Shown here: piece by piece, positions 7,243-10,277 of the stretch | Layout of the letters: every line of letters begins with the position of its first letter | Numbering within the stretch: the stretch's first letter is position 1 | Source of the DNA: JAWLBR01 sp041687495 | GTDB lineage: Bacteria > Bacillota > Limnochordia > DTU087 > JAAYGB01 | Direction of reading: 5' to 3' | DNA: 10,277 nt | Assembly (NCBI GenBank): GCA_041687495.1 | Contig: JAWLBR010000096.1 | Location: forward strand, 1 to 10,277 | Notes under the pieces: generated by a model | What the model was told of the DNA's origin: nothing | Databases searched by the model: none | Seen by the model: the letters and a program-made list of their open reading frames with translations, nothing else | Translations under genes and position numbers: made by a program

Positions 7243-7279
7243 GTAAAGTCTCAAGTGATCCGCGCAGAGAGTTATTATC

Positions 7280-7735
7280 TCAATGCCGATGGATCAGCAC
7301 TACGCCAGCCTCATGGAGCAACTGACGAGACAACTGATCGGGATACTCCCCGGCAAACACCACCCGCTCGATCCCAGCGTTGATGATCATTTTGGCGCAA
7401 AGGATACAAGGCTGATGTGTGCAGTAGATGGTTCCGCCTGCAGTACTCACCCCATGCAAGGCAGCTTGAATGATGGCGTTCTGCTCAGCATGTATCCCCC
7501 GGCAGATTTCATGTTGTGTCCCAGATGGAATCCCCCGCTGCTCCCGCAGACATCCCACTTCGGCACAGTGCGGGAGCCCCGCTGGAGCGCCATTGTATCC
7601 AGTGGCCAGGATATGCTTGTCCTTTACTAAGACCGCGCCTACCTGCCGACGCAAACAAGTCGAGCGTTTGGCGACAAGTTCCGCTATCTCCATAAAATAC
7701 TCTTCCCAAGACGGTCTTTGCTCGCCTACTTCCAT
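7280..7735 (-). CDS. comEB: dCMP deaminase family protein (ComEB-type)
   Basis: Zinc-dependent cytoplasmic deaminase, most likely converting dCMP to dUMP for dTMP synthesis. The 151 residues carry the zinc signature: HAE (82-84), with the catalytic Glu84, and PCILC (109-113) with Cys110 and Cys113. The ComEB/dCMP-deaminase pattern also appears in SWEEYFMEIAELVAKRS (9-25), the GAVLVKDKHILATGYNGAPAG stretch (33-53), and the conserved CAEVGCLRE and EICRGIHAEQNAI segments. ATG at 7735 gives the family's normal N-terminus; an AGGGAG/GAGG purine region precedes it. It lies 106 nt after upp, consistent with pyrimidine salvage, and before the separately promoted tagO/wecA. In Bacillus comEB lies in the late competence locus, but the enzyme is not itself required for DNA uptake and no competence gene is visible here. 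Confidence 0.93.
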   Translation of the reverse strand: MEVGEQRPSWEEYFMEIAELVAKRSTCLRRQVGAVLVKDKHILATGYNGAPAGLPHCAEVGCLREQRGIPSGTQHEICRGIHAEQNAIIQAALHGVSTAGGTIYCTHQPCILCAKMIINAGIERVVFAGEYPDQLSRQLLHEAGVVLIHRH

Positions 7736-7806
7736 TGGTCCTCAACTCCCTGCCGCGTCCGACGCTGGAGACTCAACTGTGTCTACTCCTAGGTTCTTCC
7801 TGGCCA

Positions 7807-7838
7807 GACCAGATTCCTGGTCAGCGGGCTTGTCCCGC
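7807..7838 (-). repeat. Two tandem hairpins in the upp-comEB gap
   Basis: GCGGG (7824-7828) pairs with CCCGC (7834-7838) around 5 nt, and immediately next to it GACCAG (7807-7812) pairs with CTGGTC (7817-7822) around 4 nt. Both stems are perfect. Neither is followed by a T-run, so they look more like RNA-stability or processing structures than terminators. They begin only a few bases after the upp stop. Confidence 0.5.
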
Positions 7839-7841
7839 CAT

Positions 7842-8471
7842 CTATTTCGTTCCAAACAGCCTGTCGCCGGCATCTCCTAGGCCTGGAATGATGTAACCGT
7901 GATCGTTGAGGCGTTCATCGACAGCGGCTGTAAAGATATCGATGTCAGGGTGGGCTTCCTTCACTGCCTCCACACCCTCGGGAGCCGCGATCAGGCTCAT
8001 CAGCTTAATGTTGCGTCCCCCTCGATTCTTGATGAAACGAATGGCAGCAATGGCTGAACCGCCCGTAGCCAACATTGGGTCCACAACAATGAGCTCCCTT
8101 TCATTGATGTCAGTCGGCAGCTTGCAATAATACTCAACGGGCTTCAAGCTCTCAGGATCCCGGTACACCCCAATATGTCCCACTTTAGCGGCCGGAATCA
8201 ACCGGAGAATACCATTGACCATACCTAACCCAGCCCGTAAGATGGGCACTACACCGATCTTCTTCCCAGATATCGTCTTGCAGGTGGCCGGACCCATGGG
8301 GGTTTCCACTTCAACAGACTCCAAAGGCATGTCCCGAGTCACTTCGTAGGCCATCAGCAGCGCAATCTCGTCAACCAACTCCCGAAACTCCTTCGGGCCG
8401 GTCTCCACGTTGCGGATGATGGCCAACTTGTGCTGGATCAAAGGGTGATCAATTACCGATACTTTCCCCAC
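7842..8471 (-). CDS. upp: Uracil phosphoribosyltransferase
   Basis: Salvage enzyme that makes UMP from uracil and PRPP in the cytoplasm. From GTG 8471 the product is 209 residues, exactly the common family length, starting MGKVSVIDHPLIQHKL. It shows PILRAGLGM (76-84), the PRPP-binding loop VVDPMLATGGSA (129-140) and the uracil-binding C-terminus GYIIPGLGDAGDRLFGT (192-208). The frame is open to a TTG at 8489, but that codon overlaps the purine tract AAAGGGG (8485-8479), which is the ribosome binding site for GTG 8471 with a 7-nt spacer. It lies 59 nt after rpiB and 106 nt before comEB. In Bacillus ywlG and glyA lie between rpiB and upp; both are missing here. Confidence 0.97.
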   Translation of the reverse strand: MGKVSVIDHPLIQHKLAIIRNVETGPKEFRELVDEIALLMAYEVTRDMPLESVEVETPMGPATCKTISGKKIGVVPILRAGLGMVNGILRLIPAAKVGHIGVYRDPESLKPVEYYCKLPTDINERELIVVDPMLATGGSAIAAIRFIKNRGGRNIKLMSLIAAPEGVEAVKEAHPDIDIFTAAVDERLNDHGYIIPGLGDAGDRLFGTK

Positions 8472-8507
8472 TGTACTGCCCCTTTCCAAATGTATAATGT
8501 GCTTGTC

Positions 8508-8560
8508 CCTCTTGAACTGTTGACTTTATCTTACTTTCCATCCAAACTGTTGATCTTATC
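8508..8560 (-). repeat. Imperfect direct repeat at the rpiB-upp junction
   Basis: Two copies of a ~23-nt sequence sharing GATAA and the 9-mer TCAACAGTT lie 30 nt apart on the minus strand: 8560-8538, inside the last rpiB codons, and 8530-8508, just after its stop. About 16 of 23 positions match. It could be a small duplication or a binding site before upp; chance is possible. Confidence 0.35.
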
Positions 8561-8971
8561 AACCCGGCGTTGGTGACGATCCCCGCTGAACTGAGTAGTC
8601 AGCCAGGCCCGGACGATTTCTTCCGCTATACCTGGTCCCAAAACCCGAGCGCCAAGGCAAAGGACGTTGGCGTCATTATGTAGGCGAGATAAGGCTGCCG
8701 AGTAAGGCTCTGCGCACAAGGCTGCCCTCACACCGGGCACCTTGTTAGCCGCAATGCTCATTCCAATCCCTGTGCCGCACACCAGAATTCCTCGGTCGTA
8801 CTCACCGCTGGTGACAGCGTTACACACCGAGACAGCATAGTCAGGGTAGTCTACACTGTCTGCTGAAAAGGTACCAATATGTTGGGTCTCTATCCCCATG
8901 TCCTCTATTACGGCGACTATGCTTTCGACTAGATCAAGCCCAGCGTGATCGTTGCCAATTACTACCCGCAA
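8531..8971 (-). CDS. rpiB: Ribose-5-phosphate isomerase B
   Basis: Interconverts ribose 5-phosphate and ribulose 5-phosphate in the non-oxidative pentose phosphate pathway, supplying the ribose for PRPP used by the neighbouring Upp. The 146 residues show all RpiB landmarks: GNDHAG (6-11), DYPDYA (41-46), CGTGIGMSIAANK with the catalytic Cys65 (65-77), HNDANVLCLGARV (98-110) and the phosphate-binding DRHQRRVDKI (131-140). The start is TTG at 8971: the ribosome binding site AAGGAGG (8986-8980) is 8 nt upstream and the product begins right at the conserved first strand. The gene starts 18 nt after the ywlE-type phosphatase, so the two form an operon as in Bacillus (ywlE-ywlF). LacA/LacB-type galactose-6-phosphate isomerases are related, but the context favours RpiB. 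Confidence 0.96.
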   Translation of the reverse strand: MRVVIGNDHAGLDLVESIVAVIEDMGIETQHIGTFSADSVDYPDYAVSVCNAVTSGEYDRGILVCGTGIGMSIAANKVPGVRAALCAEPYSAALSRLHNDANVLCLGARVLGPGIAEEIVRAWLTTQFSGDRHQRRVDKINSLDGK

Positions 8972-8989
8972 GTGTTGTTCCTCCTTATT

Positions 8990-9463
8990 TCACTTCGCTA
9001 ACCTTTGCGCGATGAGATCCGCCAGTACCTCTAGTTCCTGGGCGGTCTGTTCGTAGGCAGCCAAAGGCTGACCGATGGGATCTGGTACGTCTCCGTGCAT
9101 TTTGCCATCAGGCTGAGAAACGGAGCCGCCGTAAGCATACTCCTTGATGGTAAAGACCTTACCTGCGGTGCCCGAAAGACTTTCGAGGTAAGACTTGTGC
9201 CCAGTCGTCATCACCAGAACCAAGTCGGCCCAATTGATGAGTTCATCTGTTAGCTGCTTCGCCTTATGCCCCGAAATATCGATGTGGCGACGCTCCATGG
9301 CAGTCACACTGTGAGGAGATACTGGATCGCTGTCGAAGGCAGATATCCCAGCGGACTCTATCTGTACATCAGTCAAGCCGGCTTGCTCAACCGCTCGACG
9401 CAGTATAGCCGCCGCCATCGGGCTTCGACAAGTGTTCCCGGTACAAGCAACTACAATCTTCAT
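8990..9463 (-). CDS. ywlE: Low-molecular-weight phosphatase, probable protein-arginine phosphatase (YwlE-type)
   Basis: Cytoplasmic LMW-PTP family phosphatase of 157 residues. The P-loop is CTGNTCRS (7-14) with nucleophile Cys7 and Arg13; the general-acid loop is DVPDPIG with Asp128. Thr11 in the P-loop occupies the position that in Bacillus YwlE favours phosphoarginine, where tyrosine phosphatases have a bulkier aliphatic residue. KVFTIKEYA (102-110) also resembles YwlE. It would counteract an McsB-type arginine kinase, which is not in this window. I start at ATG 9463, since MKIVVACTGNTCRS is the family N-terminus; the frame extends to 9517 but adds 18 unrelated residues. The ribosome binding site is poor (AAGGCGGG). 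A TATACT at 9582-9577 could be a -10, but no matching -35 is visible. It is 18 nt from rpiB. Confidence 0.9.
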   Translation of the reverse strand: MKIVVACTGNTCRSPMAAAILRRAVEQAGLTDVQIESAGISAFDSDPVSPHSVTAMERRHIDISGHKAKQLTDELINWADLVLVMTTGHKSYLESLSGTAGKVFTIKEYAYGGSVSQPDGKMHGDVPDPIGQPLAAYEQTAQELEVLADLIAQRLAK

Positions 9464-9611
9464 CACATATCCCGCCTTGGATTCGAACTTTCCCACAACA
9501 GTTCCACAAAAGACCAAAGATTCCCTGCGACAAATGCATTCCGGAGTGCAACGTGCAACTACCGTCGCTCCCGATTAGTATAAACAATCCCAACAGTTAA
9601 ACCTCATCGCT

Positions 9612-10268
9612 TCAGTCCAACAGCCCACAGCTGAAGAAGAAGTGAGCTGCTAAGATGAGGAGCAGTATTCCTCCCACAATCTCCGCAGTACTGCCGATAC
9701 ACCGGCTAATTTGACGCCCCAAGGCAAGACCCACTAACGCCATCAGCCCAATGACGGTCCCTAAGGCAATTGACCCCATAAACAGATTGATGTGGGAAAA
9801 CATCCCAACACCAATTCCGGCGGTCAAAGCGTCAACACTGACACTGAATGCAAGTGCCAAAAGGCCTAGTCGTCCTGAGTAATACACGGGCGGTGAATCA
9901 CTCTGCCGACGGATCGAGCTCCACAGCATGTTCACCCCCATTCCGGCCAGTAGAGCAGCACCAACTAGGGAAAACACCATGTTCAACCACGGGATCAACT
10001 CCGCAGCGGTAAAGGCTCCAAGTTGTGATCCTTGCCGCTGGGAAAGCAGTCCTACCACCCAGTGCACTAGGGAGTGAACTTGGCTGCCGCAGGCAAACAG
10101 CACTACCTGAGTGAGCGAAAACAGAAGGGTCAGTTTGGCAATGGTAGTCCAACGCAGTGAATTGGTACCGATCCCCACTGAGACGGAGAACGAATCTGTC
10201 CCCAGAGCTACTCCCATCGAAATGAACTCTATTAGGCTCAACCGCAATACCCCCGCCGCAAGATTCAT
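9612..10268 (-). CDS. mntP: Manganese efflux pump MntP (start uncertain)
   Basis: Membrane Mn(II) exporter of the MntP/YwlD (formerly DUF204) family. The 218 residues contain the two internal repeats, each with its membrane Asp motif: GVALGTDSFSVSVGIG (19-34, Asp25) and ALAFSVSVDALTAGIGVGM (138-156, Asp146). Six hydrophobic segments are recognisable. The protein is longer than the usual ~180-190 residues because of extra N-terminal residues and a loop around 75-93 (QRQGSQLGAFTAAE). ATG at 10268 lies 9 nt from the window edge, so a start further upstream cannot be excluded; TTG codons at residues 8 and 10, preceded by GGCGGGGG, or Met18 are alternatives. It is followed by ywlE and rpiB as in Bacillus (ywlD-ywlE-ywlF). 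No mntR or yybP-ykoY manganese riboswitch is visible, but its leader is outside the window. Confidence 0.92.
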   Translation of the reverse strand: MNLAAGVLRLSLIEFISMGVALGTDSFSVSVGIGTNSLRWTTIAKLTLLFSLTQVVLFACGSQVHSLVHWVVGLLSQRQGSQLGAFTAAELIPWLNMVFSLVGAALLAGMGVNMLWSSIRRQSDSPPVYYSGRLGLLALAFSVSVDALTAGIGVGMFSHINLFMGSIALGTVIGLMALVGLALGRQISRCIGSTAEIVGGILLLILAAHFFFSCGLLD

Positions 10269-10277
10269 ACTAAGATC

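Noticed and set aside
8472..8489. TTG at 8489 as the start of upp
   Set aside because: It overlaps the ribosome binding site of the GTG at 8471, which yields the standard 209-residue protein beginning MGKV.
8493..8498. TATAAT on the plus strand between rpiB and upp
   Set aside because: There is no -35 at proper spacing and no plus-strand gene downstream; the minus-strand reading (TATACA region) also lacks a convincing -35 for upp.
9464..9517. Upstream start of the phosphatase gene at 9517
   Set aside because: It adds 18 residues before the conserved MKIVVACTGNTCRS start, with no family support.
9546..9559. Tandem heptamer GTTGCAC-GTTGCAC (minus strand) upstream of ywlE
   Set aside because: Only two copies of 7 nt in a short gap; too little to call a regulatory element.
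9627..9653. CTTCAG/CTGAAG inverted repeat near the end of mntP
   Set aside because: It is mostly inside the coding sequence, has a 15-nt loop and no T-run, so it is not supported as a terminator.

Overview
The window is a compact, housekeeping stretch of a bacterial chromosome, almost certainly from a Gram-positive Bacillota (Firmicutes) of clostridial or deeper-branching affinity with moderate G+C. All twelve genes lie on the minus strand and are described here in the direction of transcription, from high to low coordinates. The order mntP - ywlE-type phosphatase - rpiB - upp - comEB - tagO/wecA - mnaA/wecB - atpFHAGD matches the neighbourhood between the ywl genes and the atp operon of Bacillus and many Clostridia. 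Strong purine-rich ribosome binding sites and several GTG/TTG starts fit this assignment. The longest gene-free stretch is only 184 bases (7096-7279).

Region 1 (10268-7280) holds a manganese exporter (MntP), a low-molecular-weight phosphatase with the P-loop of a protein-arginine phosphatase, ribose-5-phosphate isomerase B, uracil phosphoribosyltransferase and a ComEB-type dCMP deaminase. The last two serve pyrimidine salvage. The phosphatase and rpiB are 18 nt apart and probably co-transcribed.

Region 2 (7183-4702) encodes two envelope-polysaccharide enzymes. A good sigma-A-type promoter (TTGACT-17-TACAAT) drives a TagO/WecA-like lipid-linker GlcNAc-1-phosphate transferase. A strong intrinsic terminator follows it, and then comes UDP-GlcNAc 2-epimerase (UDP-ManNAc supply). 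Together the enzymes suggest synthesis of a teichoic-acid-like or other undecaprenyl-linked wall glycopolymer.

Region 3 (4596-1) is the F-type ATP synthase operon: b, delta, alpha, gamma and the first ~345 residues of beta, which runs off the left edge. The genes for the membrane a and c subunits (atpB, atpE) and for AtpI, which normally sit between mnaA and atpF, are absent. The gap there is only 179 nt and contains no remnant of them. This split operon is the most notable feature of the window.

No mobile element, CRISPR array, tRNA, rRNA or riboswitch was recognised, and no new multi-gene system. Apart from the missing ATP synthase genes, the items worth a second look are small: related CCAG/CTGG palindromes in three neighbouring intergenic regions, a perfect inverted repeat in front of atpD, and a terminator dividing the two glycopolymer genes.
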